From: Blastococcus saxobsidens
Lineage (GTDB): Bacteria > Actinomycetota > Actinomycetes > Mycobacteriales > Geodermatophilaceae
Length of the DNA: 64,000 nt
Assembly: GCF_010682065.1 (NCBI RefSeq)
Contig: NZ_JAAGWG010000015.1
Location: 62,001-126,000, forward strand
Direction: 5' to 3'
Below the pieces are notes generated by a model. The model saw nothing but the letters and a program-made list of their open reading frames with translations, made no database searches and was not told where the DNA came from. This document shows, in pieces, positions 19,406 to 27,194 of this stretch; positions within the stretch are counted from its first letter, which is position 1; each line of letters opens with the position of its first letter. The translations under genes were made by a program, and so were the position numbers.

Positions 19406-21007
19406 GTGACCACGACCGCGCCCGTCGTCCTGATCGCCGAAGAACTGGCCCCGAGCGTGCTCGAGGTGCTCGGAACCGACGTCGAGATCCGGCACGTCGA
19501 CGGCGCCGACCGGGCCGCGCTGCTCCCGGCCCTCGCCGATGCCGCGGCGGTGATGATCCGCAGCGCGACGCAGATCGACGCCGAGGCGCTCGCGGCCGCA
19601 CCGAACCTCAAGGTGGTCGCCCGCGCCGGCATCGGCCTGGACAACGTCGACGTCGCCGCCGCCACCGAGCGCGGCGTCATGGTGGTCAACGCGCCGACGT
19701 CGAACATCGTCAGCGCCGCCGAGCACGCCGTCGCCCTGCTGCTCGCCGCCGCCCGCCAGATCCCCGCCGCCGACGCGACCCTGCGCGAGGGCCAGTGGAA
19801 GCGCTCGAAGTTCATGGGCGTCGAGGTCACCGAGAAGACCGTCGGCGTCGTCGGTCTCGGCCGGATCGGCGTCCTGTTCGCGCAGCGGCTGGCCGCATTC
19901 GGCGTCGAGCTCATCGCCTACGACCCCTACATCCAGCCCGGCCGCGCCGCCCAGCTCGGCGTCCGGCTGGTCTCGCTGGAGGAGCTGCTCCGCGAGTCGG
20001 ACTTCATCTCCATCCACCTGCCCAAGACCCCCGAGACCCTGGGTCTGATCGGGGCCGAGCAGCTGGCGATGACCAAGCGGGGCGTGATCATCGTCAACGC
20101 CGCCCGCGGCGGCCTGGTGGACGAGGTGGCGCTGGCCGACGCGCTGCGCTCGGGCCAGGTGGGCGCGGCAGGCCTCGACGTCTACGCCACCGAGCCGACC
20201 ACCGACAGCCCGCTGTTCGGGCTGCCCAACACCGTCGTCACCCCGCACCTGGGCGCCTCGACGACCGAGGCGCAGGACAAGGCCGGCACCGCCGTGGCGC
20301 GCTCCGTGCGGCTGGCGCTCCAGGGCGAGTTCGTGCCCGACGCGGTGAACGTGCAGGCCGGCGGCGTGGTCGCTGAGGACGTGCGGCCGGGGCTCCCGCT
20401 GGCCGAGAAGCTGGGCCGCGTCTTCACCGCGGTCGCCGGCGGGCTGGCGCAGTCGGTGACCGTCGACGTCCGCGGCAAGCTGGCCGAGTTCGACGCCTCG
20501 GTGCTCCAGCTGGCCGCCCTCAAGGGCATCTTCTCCGACGTCGTCGAGGAGCAGGTCACCTACGTCAACGCGCCGCTGCTCGCCGAGCAGCGCGGGCTGG
20601 ACGTCGCCCTCACCAGCGACACCGACAGCCCCACCTACCGGAACCTGATCACGCTGCGCGGCGCCATGGCCGACGGTCGGGCGGTGGCGGTGTCGGGGAC
20701 GCTCTTCGGCAAGAACCAGGTGCCGCGGCTGACCGAGGTGGCCGGGTTCGAGATCGACCTCGCGGCGTCGGGCAACCTGCTGTTCTTCACCTACGCCGAC
20801 CGGCCGGGTGTCGTGGGGGCCGTCGGCGCGGCGCTGGGCGAGGCCGGGATCAACATCGCCGGTGCCCAGGTGAGCCCGGCGTCGGAGGACGGCGAGGCGC
20901 TGATGGCGGTCACCGTCGACGGCCCCGTCGCCCCCGAACTGCTCGACGCGATCGCCGGGCGCATCGGCGCGCGGGCAGCCCGGGCGGCCGACCTCACGAC
21001 GCTCTGA
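19406..21007 (+). CDS. serA: D-3-phosphoglycerate dehydrogenase
   Basis: A 533-residue enzyme catalysing the first step of serine synthesis. The Rossmann motif GLGRIG is at 150-155; the active-site residues are R234 ([10 protein letters not shown]), E262 (YATEP) and H280 ([13 protein letters not shown]). After the catalytic core come the intervening allosteric substrate-binding domain (about 320-450) and a C-terminal ACT domain ([20 protein letters not shown], about 460-533), the long actinobacterial form subject to serine feedback. GTG 19406 is favoured by the -10 box just before it. Confidence 0.96.
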   Translation: MTTTAPVVLIAEELAPSVLEVLGTDVEIRHVDGADRAALLPALADAAAVMIRSATQIDAEALAAAPNLKVVARAGIGLDNVDVAAATERGVMVVNAPTSNIVSAAEHAVALLLAAARQIPAADATLREGQWKRSKFMGVEVTEKTVGVVGLGRIGVLFAQRLAAFGVELIAYDPYIQPGRAAQLGVRLVSLEELLRESDFISIHLPKTPETLGLIGAEQLAMTKRGVIIVNAARGGLVDEVALADALRSGQVGAAGLDVYATEPTTDSPLFGLPNTVVTPHLGASTTEAQDKAGTAVARSVRLALQGEFVPDAVNVQAGGVVAEDVRPGLPLAEKLGRVFTAVAGGLAQSVTVDVRGKLAEFDASVLQLAALKGIFSDVVEEQVTYVNAPLLAEQRGLDVALTSDTDSPTYRNLITLRGAMADGRAVAVSGTLFGKNQVPRLTEVAGFEIDLAASGNLLFFTYADRPGVVGAVGAALGEAGINIAGAQVSPASEDGEALMAVTVDGPVAPELLDAIAGRIGARAARAADLTTL

Positions 21008-21009
21008 CC

Positions 21010-21015
21010 TAGGGT
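21010..21015 (+). promoter_or_regulatory. -10 box of leuB, leaderless
   Basis: TAGGGT begins 2 nt after the serA stop and ends 8 nt before the leuB ATG. leuB can therefore be expressed independently of serA. Confidence 0.5.
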
Positions 21016-21023
21016 CCCTTCCC

Positions 21024-22046
21024 ATGCGCCTGGCTGTGATCCCTGGAGACGGCATCGGTCCCGAGGTGGTGGCGGAGGGACTCAAGGTCCTGAGCGCGGT
21101 CGCCCCAGACCTGGAGACCACCCCGTACGACCTCGGTGCGACCCGGTGGCAGCGCACCGGTGAGCTGCTGCCCGACACCGTGGTCGACGAGCTCCGCCAG
21201 CACGACGCGATCCTGCTCGGCGCGATCGGCGACCCCGGCGTGCCCCCGGGCATCCTCGAGCGGGGGCTGCTGCTGCGGCTGCGCTTCGAGCTCGACCACC
21301 ACGTGAACCTGCGCCCGGCGCGGCTGTTCGACGGCGTGCGCAGCCCGCTGGCCGCGCCCGGCCCGATCGACATGCTGTGCGTGCGGGAGGGCACCGAGGG
21401 GCCCTACGTGGGCAACGGCGGCGTCCTGCGCAAGGACACCCCGCACGAGGTAGCGACCGAGGTCAGCCTGAACACCGCGTTCGGCGTCGAGCGCGTGGTC
21501 CGGTACGCCTTCGAGCGGGCCACGGCGCGCCCCCGCAAGCACCTCACGCTGATCCACAAGACCAACGTGCTCACCCACGCCGGTGGCCTGTGGTCGCGCA
21601 CCGTGGAGGAGGTGTCGGTGGAGTTCCCCGAGGTCACCGTCGCCTACCAGCACGTGGACGCCGCCTCGATGTTCTTCATCACCGACCCGGGCCGCTACGA
21701 CGTCATCGTCACCGACAACCTGTTCGGCGACATCGTCACCGACATCGCGGCCGCGGTGACCGGTGGCATCGGCCTGGCCGCCAGCGGCAACCTCGACGCG
21801 TCCGGCACGAACCCGAGCATGTTCGAGCCGGTGCACGGCTCGGCCCCGGACATCGCCGGCCAGGGCATCGCCGACCCCACCGCCACGGTGCTGTCGGTCG
21901 GGCTGCTCCTCCAGCACCTCGGTCGCACCGAGCAGGCGCGGAAGGTCGACGCCGCGGTGGCCTTCGACCTGTCCACGCGTGACCCGCAGGCTCCGATCCG
22001 CACCACCGACGTCGGCGACCGCCTGGCCGCCCTCGCCGGCGGCTGA
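21024..22046 (+). CDS. leuB: 3-isopropylmalate dehydrogenase
   Basis: A 340-residue NAD-dependent oxidative decarboxylase of leucine synthesis; it also handles 3-methylmalate in the citramalate route. Family marks: [14 protein letters not shown] at the start, [27 protein letters not shown]-type [36 protein letters not shown] and [17 protein letters not shown]. The length fits the actinobacterial subfamily. It starts at ATG 21024 without a Shine-Dalgarno sequence. The convergent gene at 22048 begins one base after its stop. Confidence 0.96.
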   Translation: MRLAVIPGDGIGPEVVAEGLKVLSAVAPDLETTPYDLGATRWQRTGELLPDTVVDELRQHDAILLGAIGDPGVPPGILERGLLLRLRFELDHHVNLRPARLFDGVRSPLAAPGPIDMLCVREGTEGPYVGNGGVLRKDTPHEVATEVSLNTAFGVERVVRYAFERATARPRKHLTLIHKTNVLTHAGGLWSRTVEEVSVEFPEVTVAYQHVDAASMFFITDPGRYDVIVTDNLFGDIVTDIAAAVTGGIGLAASGNLDASGTNPSMFEPVHGSAPDIAGQGIADPTATVLSVGLLLQHLGRTEQARKVDAAVAFDLSTRDPQAPIRTTDVGDRLAALAGG

Positions 22047-22047
22047 G

Positions 22048-22449
22048 TCACCCCTCGGGCGGCTCCTCGACGAGCAGACCGGCGACCGGCACGGGCAGCA
22101 GCGCCCGACCGGTCTGCCCGGGGGCAGGCCACTCGGGGCGCACCGTGCAGCCGGTGGGGGAGGACTCCACCAGCAGCACCGGCTGCCAGGTCCAGTCCTC
22201 GCCCGGTTCCCCGGCCGCGAAGGTCCCGGCGGGCAGCGGCTCGGGCAGCCGCGCCCACCAGCGCCGGTCCAGCGCGGCCAGCCCGCGCTGCCGCAGCAGG
22301 GCCGCGGCCTCGTCGCGCGGCCGGGGACCCGTCAGCGGGGTGCCGGTGAGCAGCAGCGGCAGCGCCGGGCCGGGGACGCCGTCGGCGCACAGCCAGCCCA
22401 CCTGCTCGCCGTCGGCGCGGTGCACGGGGGTCCAGTCGGGCGGGATCAC
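22048..22449 (-). CDS. Conserved hypothetical protein between leuB and cimA
   Basis: A 133-residue protein from GTG 22449, reading VIPPDWTPVHRADGEQVGWL, then PLLLTGTPLTGPRPRDEAAA, LRQRGLAALDRRWWARLPEP and LLVESSPTGCTVRPEWPAP. It is soluble and Trp/Pro-rich, with no signal peptide or known catalytic motif. I do not recognise a named family. The start shares a 55-bp divergent gap with the cimA leader. Coding quality (third-position GC, no stops) supports a real gene. Confidence 0.55.
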   Translation of the reverse strand: MIPPDWTPVHRADGEQVGWLCADGVPGPALPLLLTGTPLTGPRPRDEAAALLRQRGLAALDRRWWARLPEPLPAGTFAAGEPGEDWTWQPVLLVESSPTGCTVRPEWPAPGQTGRALLPVPVAGLLVEEPPEG

Positions 22450-22491
22450 GAGGGGGCAGCCTGCCAGGGGTGGGCCGGGGGCCGCCCGTGA

Positions 22492-22497
22492 TTTACT
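22492..22497 (+). promoter_or_regulatory. -10 box of the cimA leader
   Basis: TTTACT lies in an unusually AT-rich patch and ends 7 nt before the leader ATG at 22505, predicting a leaderless start. No clear -35 is seen. Confidence 0.4.
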
Positions 22498-22504
22498 CGT
22501 CGCG

Positions 22505-22537
22505 ATGCACCCCACCGGCACGATCATCATCGCCTAG
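22505..22537 (+). CDS. cimA leader peptide with three consecutive isoleucines
   Basis: A 10-codon ORF, MHPTGTIIIA, ending in TAG. The Ile-Ile-Ile run one codon before the stop, followed at once by a hairpin and then a U-tract terminator, matches an isoleucine attenuator in front of an isoleucine-pathway gene. The arrangement mirrors the ilvB leader at 13951. There is no ribosome-binding site; the ATG probably sits at the RNA 5' end. Confidence 0.75.
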   Translation: MHPTGTIIIA

Positions 22538-22592
22538 CGCGCAGTTCCCTCCCCGACTGCGCGCAGACCTCCCGTACCCGGGGGGTCTTTTT
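22537..22592 (+). terminator. cimA attenuator: stop-proximal hairpin plus intrinsic terminator
   Basis: GCGCGCAGT (22537-22545) pairs perfectly with ACTGCGCGC (22556-22564), starting on the last base of the leader stop. Then GACCTCCCG (22566-22574) pairs with CGGGGGGTC (22579-22587) around TACC, followed by TTTTT. The C-rich loop of the first hairpin could alternatively pair with the G-run of the terminator; this is untested. Confidence 0.78.
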
Positions 22593-22627
22593 CGTTGTCG
22601 GGCCGGCCGTTACTCCCGGGAGACACC

Positions 22628-24211
22628 GTGAGCACCTCCACCGACTTCCACGTCTTCGACACCACGCTGCGCGACGGCGCCCAGCGGGAGGGTGTCAGCT
22701 ACTCGGTCGCCGACAAGCTGGCGGTGGCGCGGTTGCTGGACGAGATCGGGGTCGGGTTCATCGAGGGCGGCTGGCCGGGTGCGCTGCCCAAGGACACCGA
22801 GTTCTTCGCCCGGGCGCGCACCGAGCTGCAGCTCGAGCACGCCCAGCTGGTCGCCTTCGGGTCGACCCGGAAGGCCGGCGTCCGGGTGGAGGAGGACCTC
22901 CAGGTCCGCGCCCTGCTCGACGCCGGGACGTCGGTCGTGTGCCTGGTCGCCAAGTCCGACGTCCGGCACGTCCGCGAGGCGCTGCGGACCACGCCGGAGG
23001 AGAACCTGGCCATGGTGTCGGACACGGTGGCCTTCCTCGTCGCCCAGGGACGGAGGGTCTTCCTCGACTGCGAGCACTTCTTCGACGGGTACGCCGCCGA
23101 CCGCGACTACGGGGTGCGGGTGCTGGAGACGGCGTTCGCCGCGGGGGCCGAGGTGGGGGTCCTGTGCGACACCAACGGCGGGATGCTGCCGATGGGCGTC
23201 GGGCGGGTGGTCGCCGACGTGCGCTCACGGGTCATCGGGCAGCTCGGCATCCACTGCCAGGACGACACCGGCTGCGCGGTCGCCAACACGCTGGCCGCGG
23301 TCGAGGCCGGGGTGACGCACGTGCAGGGGACGGCGAACGGCTACGGCGAGCGGGCCGGGAACGCCGACACCTTCGCGCTGATCGCCAACCTCGTCACCAA
23401 GATGGGCGTGCCCGCGGTGCCGGCCGGGTGCCTGCCGGAGCTGCAGCGGGTCAGCCACGCCATCGCCGAGCTCGCCAACATCGCCCCCGACGAGCACCAG
23501 CCCTTCGTCGGGGCGTCGGCGTTCGCGCACAAGGCCGGGCTGCACGCCAGCGCGATCAAGGTGAGCCCCGAGCTCTACAACCACCTGGACCCCGCCGTCG
23601 TCGGCAACGACATGCGCATCCTGGTCACCGAGATGGCCGGCCGGGCCTCGGTGGAGCTCAAGGGTCGCGAGCTGGGAGTGGATCTCGCCGGGCAGACCGA
23701 CGCGATCGGCCGGGTCGTCGACCAGGTGAAGGTGCTGGAGGCCGACGGCTGGTCGTTCGAGGCCGCCGACGCCTCCTTCGAGCTGCTGCTGCGGGCCCAG
23801 CTGCCCGACGCGCCTCCGCCGCTGTTCGAGCTGGAGAGCTACAAGACCTCCGTCGAGCACTGGGGCAACGGCGTGGTGGTCAGCGAGGCGACGGTGAAGG
23901 TGCACGTCGACGGCGAGCGGATCATCAGCACCGGCGAGGGCAACGGTCCGGTCAATGCGCTGGACAACGCGCTGCGCCAGGCCCTGGTGCACCGCTACCC
24001 GCAGCTGGCCGACGTCTCCCTGGCCGACTACAAGGTCCGCATCCTCGGCTGGAAGGGCGGCACGAGCGCGACGACCCGGGTGCTCATCGACACGACCGAC
24101 GGGACGGGGGAGTGGACCACCGTCGGGGTGCACGCCAACATCGTCGAGGCCTCCTGGCACGCGCTCGTCGACGCGCTCACCTACGCCGTCCTGCGCCGTC
24201 CTCAGCCGTAG
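22628..24211 (+). CDS. cimA: Citramalate synthase
   Basis: A 527-residue enzyme of the LeuA/CimA family that condenses acetyl-CoA and pyruvate to citramalate, the threonine-independent entry to isoleucine. The opening DTTLRDGAQREGVSYSVADK and FIEGGWPGALPKDTEFF are characteristic of the CimA branch rather than LeuA. HCQDDTGCAVAN, GTANGYGERAGN and the C-terminal LeuA-type regulatory domain (VKVHVDGERIISTGEGNGPV onward) are complete. GTG 22628 has GGGAGA 5 nt upstream. The Ile-rich leader supports the assignment. Confidence 0.92.
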   Translation: MSTSTDFHVFDTTLRDGAQREGVSYSVADKLAVARLLDEIGVGFIEGGWPGALPKDTEFFARARTELQLEHAQLVAFGSTRKAGVRVEEDLQVRALLDAGTSVVCLVAKSDVRHVREALRTTPEENLAMVSDTVAFLVAQGRRVFLDCEHFFDGYAADRDYGVRVLETAFAAGAEVGVLCDTNGGMLPMGVGRVVADVRSRVIGQLGIHCQDDTGCAVANTLAAVEAGVTHVQGTANGYGERAGNADTFALIANLVTKMGVPAVPAGCLPELQRVSHAIAELANIAPDEHQPFVGASAFAHKAGLHASAIKVSPELYNHLDPAVVGNDMRILVTEMAGRASVELKGRELGVDLAGQTDAIGRVVDQVKVLEADGWSFEAADASFELLLRAQLPDAPPPLFELESYKTSVEHWGNGVVVSEATVKVHVDGERIISTGEGNGPVNALDNALRQALVHRYPQLADVSLADYKVRILGWKGGTSATTRVLIDTTDGTGEWTTVGVHANIVEASWHALVDALTYAVLRRPQP

Positions 24212-24226
24212 CGGGAGATGTCACCG

Positions 24227-24775
24227 GTGCACGAGCTGGGCACCACTGCTGCGGTGACCCGGACGGTCGACCTGTGGGAGCGGCGACCGGCGGAGCGCGA
24301 CTCCGCCTTCGAGGACTGGACCATCGACGGTGTCCCGTTGCGTCGCTTGGTGGCCGACCGCTGGGGGGTGCCGGACCTCCCGTCCGAGCTGACCCGGCTG
24401 TGGCCGGAGGCGCCTCGAGCGGCTGTTGCCGGTCTGAGAGCGCTGCTCGGGGACGGAACCCCGGACTTCGGGGACGGTCGCGTCGCCCTGCTGGTCTGCG
24501 CGGTCGATCAGGACATCAACTGTCGAGCGCTCGCTGCGAGCCTGGTCATCGAGATCGACGCGGTGCACTGGCGGGACGTCGGCTGGCAGGTGGACTTCGA
24601 GGAGTTCGTTCCTGCGCCGGACGAGTACGGACCACTGTCCACGTACAGCTTCGACCGGCGGCAGTACGAGGGCCTGCTCGGCGAGCTGCTGCGCCGTTAC
24701 GAGGCGCTCGCCGCAGCAACACCGGCCGAGCCGCCCGTACGGCAGCGGCGCCGCCGGGCCCCGTGGTCGCGCTGA
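24227..24775 (+). CDS. Hypothetical protein with atypical codon use
   Basis: A protein of about 182 residues starting HELGTTAAVTRTVDLWERRP, with DGVPLRRLVADRWGVPDLPS, VALLVCAVDQDINCRALAAS and EIDAVHWRDVGWQVDFEEF; the basic tail is RQRRRRAPWSR. No signal peptide or membrane helix. I do not recognise a family; the acidic, Trp-rich sequence loosely recalls small immunity-type proteins, which is only an impression. Codons such as AGA, TGT, GTT and CGA are more frequent than in neighbours, suggesting transfer. GTG 24227 has GGGAG 9 nt upstream; an ATG at 24218 is the alternative start. Confidence 0.6.
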   Translation: MHELGTTAAVTRTVDLWERRPAERDSAFEDWTIDGVPLRRLVADRWGVPDLPSELTRLWPEAPRAAVAGLRALLGDGTPDFGDGRVALLVCAVDQDINCRALAASLVIEIDAVHWRDVGWQVDFEEFVPAPDEYGPLSTYSFDRRQYEGLLGELLRRYEALAAATPAEPPVRQRRRRAPWSR

Positions 24776-24785
24776 GCGGTGCGGC

Positions 24786-25514
24786 TCAGCCGTAGCGGGC
24801 GACGAAGTTCGCCAGCAGGCGCCCGGGGTGGGTCACCACCGCGGGCGTCAGCCGGGCGATGACCGCCTCGACCTCCGAGGGCGGGAAGTAGCCGGCGTGC
24901 TGGTAGATCCGCACCCGCTGCACGATCCCGGGGACGTCGAGCTCGGGGTGGAACTGGGTGGCGTAGACGTTCTCGCCCACCCTGAACATCTGCACCGGGC
25001 AGGTCGGCGACGAGGCCAGCAGCACCGCGTGCGGGGGCAGGAGCCGGCAGGCCTCCTTGTGGCCGACGAACGCCTCGAACCGCGCGGGCACGCCCGCGAG
25101 CAGGGGATCGCTGCTGCCCTCCGGCGTGAGGGTCACCTCGACCACGGACACCGGCTCGCCGTAGGTGCGGTCGACGACGCCGCCCTGGTGGGTCCCGAGC
25201 GTGCCGATGCCGTAGCAGGCGCCGAAGAAGGGCAGGTCCCTCGCCACGATCCGGTCGAGCAGACCGCCGACGTCCCGCTCCACCCGCAGCTGGACGGGGG
25301 ACTTGTCCTCGTCGGCGTCGCTGGAGTTGAACGGCCCACCGCCCAGCATCACCCCGGCGAAGTCGTCGAGGTCCAGCTCGGGCAGCGGACCGGCCTCCAG
25401 GCGGATCCGGTGCAGCCGGTCGGCGGGCAGCCCGGTGAACCGCAGGAACGAGGCGTACTCCTCGTCGGCCGCCTCGTCCTCCGGTCGGGAGGAGAGCAGC
25501 AGGAAGGGGCGCAC
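24786..25514 (-). CDS. Class I glutamine amidotransferase-like protein
   Basis: A 242-residue stand-alone GATase domain. The nucleophile elbow is FFGACYGIGTLG with Cys, and the catalytic His-Glu is in YATQFHPELD; the oxyanion loop GVMLGGGPFNSSD is also present. In the related GuaA-type domains these hydrolyse glutamine for a synthetase partner. None is encoded nearby, so the protein may act alone on a gamma-glutamyl compound. It starts at GTG 25514, 5 nt after the stop of the preceding monooxygenase-like gene, suggesting co-transcription. Confidence 0.82.
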   Translation of the reverse strand: MRPFLLLSSRPEDEAADEEYASFLRFTGLPADRLHRIRLEAGPLPELDLDDFAGVMLGGGPFNSSDADEDKSPVQLRVERDVGGLLDRIVARDLPFFGACYGIGTLGTHQGGVVDRTYGEPVSVVEVTLTPEGSSDPLLAGVPARFEAFVGHKEACRLLPPHAVLLASSPTCPVQMFRVGENVYATQFHPELDVPGIVQRVRIYQHAGYFPPSEVEAVIARLTPAVVTHPGRLLANFVARYG

Positions 25515-25519
25515 GCGGG

Positions 25520-25846
25520 TCAGCGCGGCTGGATCTCGCCCATGGGTCCCCAGCCGGAGACCTCCGGCGCGTCCACGTAGATGATCTGCGGCTGCGCCGA
25601 CACCAGCTCCGGGGCCTGCTCGACGAACCGCTTGAAGGCGTCGGTGCCCACGTGCGCGGCACCGGCCTCGGAGTCGCGGAAGCCCTCGACGCAGACGAAC
25701 GTGTTCGGCTCCTCCAGGCTCCGGGACCACTCGAAGAACAGCGAGCCCTCCTCGGCGTTGACCGCGTTGGCGTAGTCGGCGGCCAGGCCGGTCCACTCGT
25801 CGGCGCGCTCGGGACGGACGGGGAACTTCACGACGATCAGGATCAT
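25520..25846 (-). CDS. Antibiotic biosynthesis monooxygenase (ABM) domain protein
   Basis: A 108-residue single-domain protein: MILIVVKFPVRPERADEW, then NAEEGSLFFEWSRSLEEPNTF and FRDSEAGAAHVGTDAFKRF. This is the small ferredoxin-like ABM fold, usually dimeric, similar to YgiN-type quinol monooxygenases. The ligand and reaction are not predictable from sequence. It is probably in one unit with the amidotransferase downstream. The structured repeat copy B begins 17 bp upstream of its start. Confidence 0.82.
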   Translation of the reverse strand: MILIVVKFPVRPERADEWTGLAADYANAVNAEEGSLFFEWSRSLEEPNTFVCVEGFRDSEAGAAHVGTDAFKRFVEQAPELVSAQPQIIYVDAPEVSGWGPMGEIQPR

Positions 25847-25863
25847 GGAATCGATTCTGCTCT

Positions 25864-25964
25864 GTCACCCCGAGTGGGGCCCGGAGGGCTCCGCGCAGGG
25901 GTGACGGACGGCTCAGCCCGACGGGGGGACGGCACCTGGCCGCGGTTGCTGCCCGGAGGGCAGC
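25864..25964 (+). repeat. Structured repeat element, copy B
   Basis: A 101-nt unit with the order and spacing of copy A (5419-5518): a 42-nt block closed by GTCACCCC/GGGGTGAC (25864-25871 and 25898-25905), a 23-nt spacer, the identical 17-mer at 25929-25945, and a terminal hairpin GCTGCCC-GGA-GGGCAGC (25948-25964). Three paired positions differ from copy A with pairing kept. The right half lies inside the 3' end of the VOC gene on the minus strand. Confidence 0.75.
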
Positions 25965-26326
25965 CGTGTGCGCAGCAGGCAGAACTCGTTGCCCTCGGGG
26001 TCGGCCAGCACGTGCCAGCCCTCGTCGCCGGTCTGGCCGACCTCGACAGGGGTGGCACCGAGGTCGAGCAGCCGCTGCAGCTCGGCGTCCTGGTCGCGGT
26101 CGGTCGGGTTCAGATCGATGTGCAGCCGCACCTTCCCGGGGGTCGGGTCGGTGACGGGGGCGAACACCAGCGTCGGGGCGGGGCCACCGAAGCCCGAGGC
26201 GGGGCCGATCTCGATGGCGCCGTCCTCGTCGCCGAGGACCTCGTAGTCGAGCACCGCCGCCCAGAAGGCGGCGAGCGATCCGGGGTCGCGGCTGTCGACG
26301 ACCAGCTCGGAGAAACGGCATGCCAT
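25913..26326 (-). CDS. VOC-family (glyoxalase/bleomycin-resistance fold) protein
   Basis: A 137-residue protein with the paired beta-alpha-beta-beta-beta pattern: FSELVVDSRDPGSLAAFWAA, LVFAPVTDPTPGKVRLHIDL, LLDLGATPVEVGQTGDEGW and HVLADPEGNEFCLL. Metal-ligand positions His (HIDL) and Glu (EFC) are plausible, but the substrate is unknown. The last 15 or so codons (PSGQQPRPGAVPPSG) come from the structured repeat copy B, so the native C-terminus seems to have been replaced or extended by the repeat. Confidence 0.8.
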   Translation of the reverse strand: MACRFSELVVDSRDPGSLAAFWAAVLDYEVLGDEDGAIEIGPASGFGGPAPTLVFAPVTDPTPGKVRLHIDLNPTDRDQDAELQRLLDLGATPVEVGQTGDEGWHVLADPEGNEFCLLRTRLPSGQQPRPGAVPPSG

Positions 26327-26369
26327 GAGCCGGAACGGTAGGCCGGGAGCCGCCCGCCCGCCCGCCGAC

Positions 26370-26375
26370 TAACCT
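26370..26375 (+). promoter_or_regulatory. -10 box of the FAH-family gene, leaderless
   Basis: TAACCT ends 6 nt before GTG 26382, in the 55-bp divergent gap. No ribosome-binding site is present. It probably drives gltX and the CPBP gene as well. Confidence 0.45.
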
Positions 26376-26381
26376 CGGCTC

Positions 26382-27194
26382 GTGCGCATCGTCCGTTTTG
26401 CCTCCCCTCAGGGAATGTCCTTCGGCGTCCTCGACGGGGACGGCCAGATCGCCCAGATCGAGGGCCACCCCTTCGGCCAGATCAACTTCACCGGCACGCG
26501 CTTCGCGCAGGCCGACATCCGGCTGCTCTCGCCGATCCTGCCGAGCAAGGTGGTGTGCGTCGGCAAGAACTACGCCGACCACGTGAAGGAGATGAACACC
26601 GGGGACGCTCCGAAGGAGCCCCTGCTGTTCCTCAAGCCCTCCACGTCGGTGATCGGCCCGGGTGACGCCATCCGCATCCCGCCGGGCAGCACCAACGTCC
26701 ACCACGAGGCGGAGCTCGCGGTCGTGATCGGGGCCCGTGGCGCCCGGAACGTCACGCCGGAGCAGGCGCTGAGCAGCGTCTTCGGCTACACGATCGGCAA
26801 CGACGTCACCGAGCGCGACATGCAGCGCAACGACGGCCAGTGGACCCGGGCCAAGGGCTTCGACTCGTTCTGCCCGCTGGGGCCGTGGATCGAGACCGAC
26901 CTGCCCGGGCTCGGCCTGGACGCCACCGACCTCGAGGTCACCTGCACCGTCGACGGCGAGCCGCGGCAGCACGGGCGCACCAGCCAGCTGCTCTTCGGCA
27001 TCCCGACCCTGATCTCGCACATCTCGCGGGTCATGACGCTGCTGCCCGGTGACGTCGTCCTCACCGGCACGCCCGCCGGCGTCGGCCCGATCCGCCCCGG
27101 TCAGCAGGTCGAGTGCTCGATCCAGGGGCTGGGCACCCTGACCAACTCGGTCAGCGACGCCGACCCGGTCTCCACCGCGGGCGCGGCCCGGTGA
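26382..27194 (+). CDS. Fumarylacetoacetate hydrolase (FAH) family protein
   Basis: A 270-residue enzyme with the FAH catalytic fold: [45 protein letters not shown] (metal-binding acidic residues), [14 protein letters not shown] and [15 protein letters not shown]. Family members are divalent-metal hydrolases or decarboxylases of oxo-acids, such as oxaloacetate decarboxylase or acylpyruvase; this one cannot be assigned. It lies directly upstream of gltX with a GTGA overlap, an arrangement also found in mycobacteria. Confidence 0.88.
   Translation: MRIVRFASPQGMSFGVLDGDGQIAQIEGHPFGQINFTGTRFAQADIRLLSPILPSKVVCVGKNYADHVKEMNTGDAPKEPLLFLKPSTSVIGPGDAIRIPPGSTNVHHEAELAVVIGARGARNVTPEQALSSVFGYTIGNDVTERDMQRNDGQWTRAKGFDSFCPLGPWIETDLPGLGLDATDLEVTCTVDGEPRQHGRTSQLLFGIPTLISHISRVMTLLPGDVVLTGTPAGVGPIRPGQQVECSIQGLGTLTNSVSDADPVSTAGAAR

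Noticed and set aside
24786..25514. GMP synthase (guaA) or another biosynthetic synthetase
   Set aside because: Only the glutaminase domain is present; no ATP-pyrophosphatase or synthetase domain is encoded nearby.
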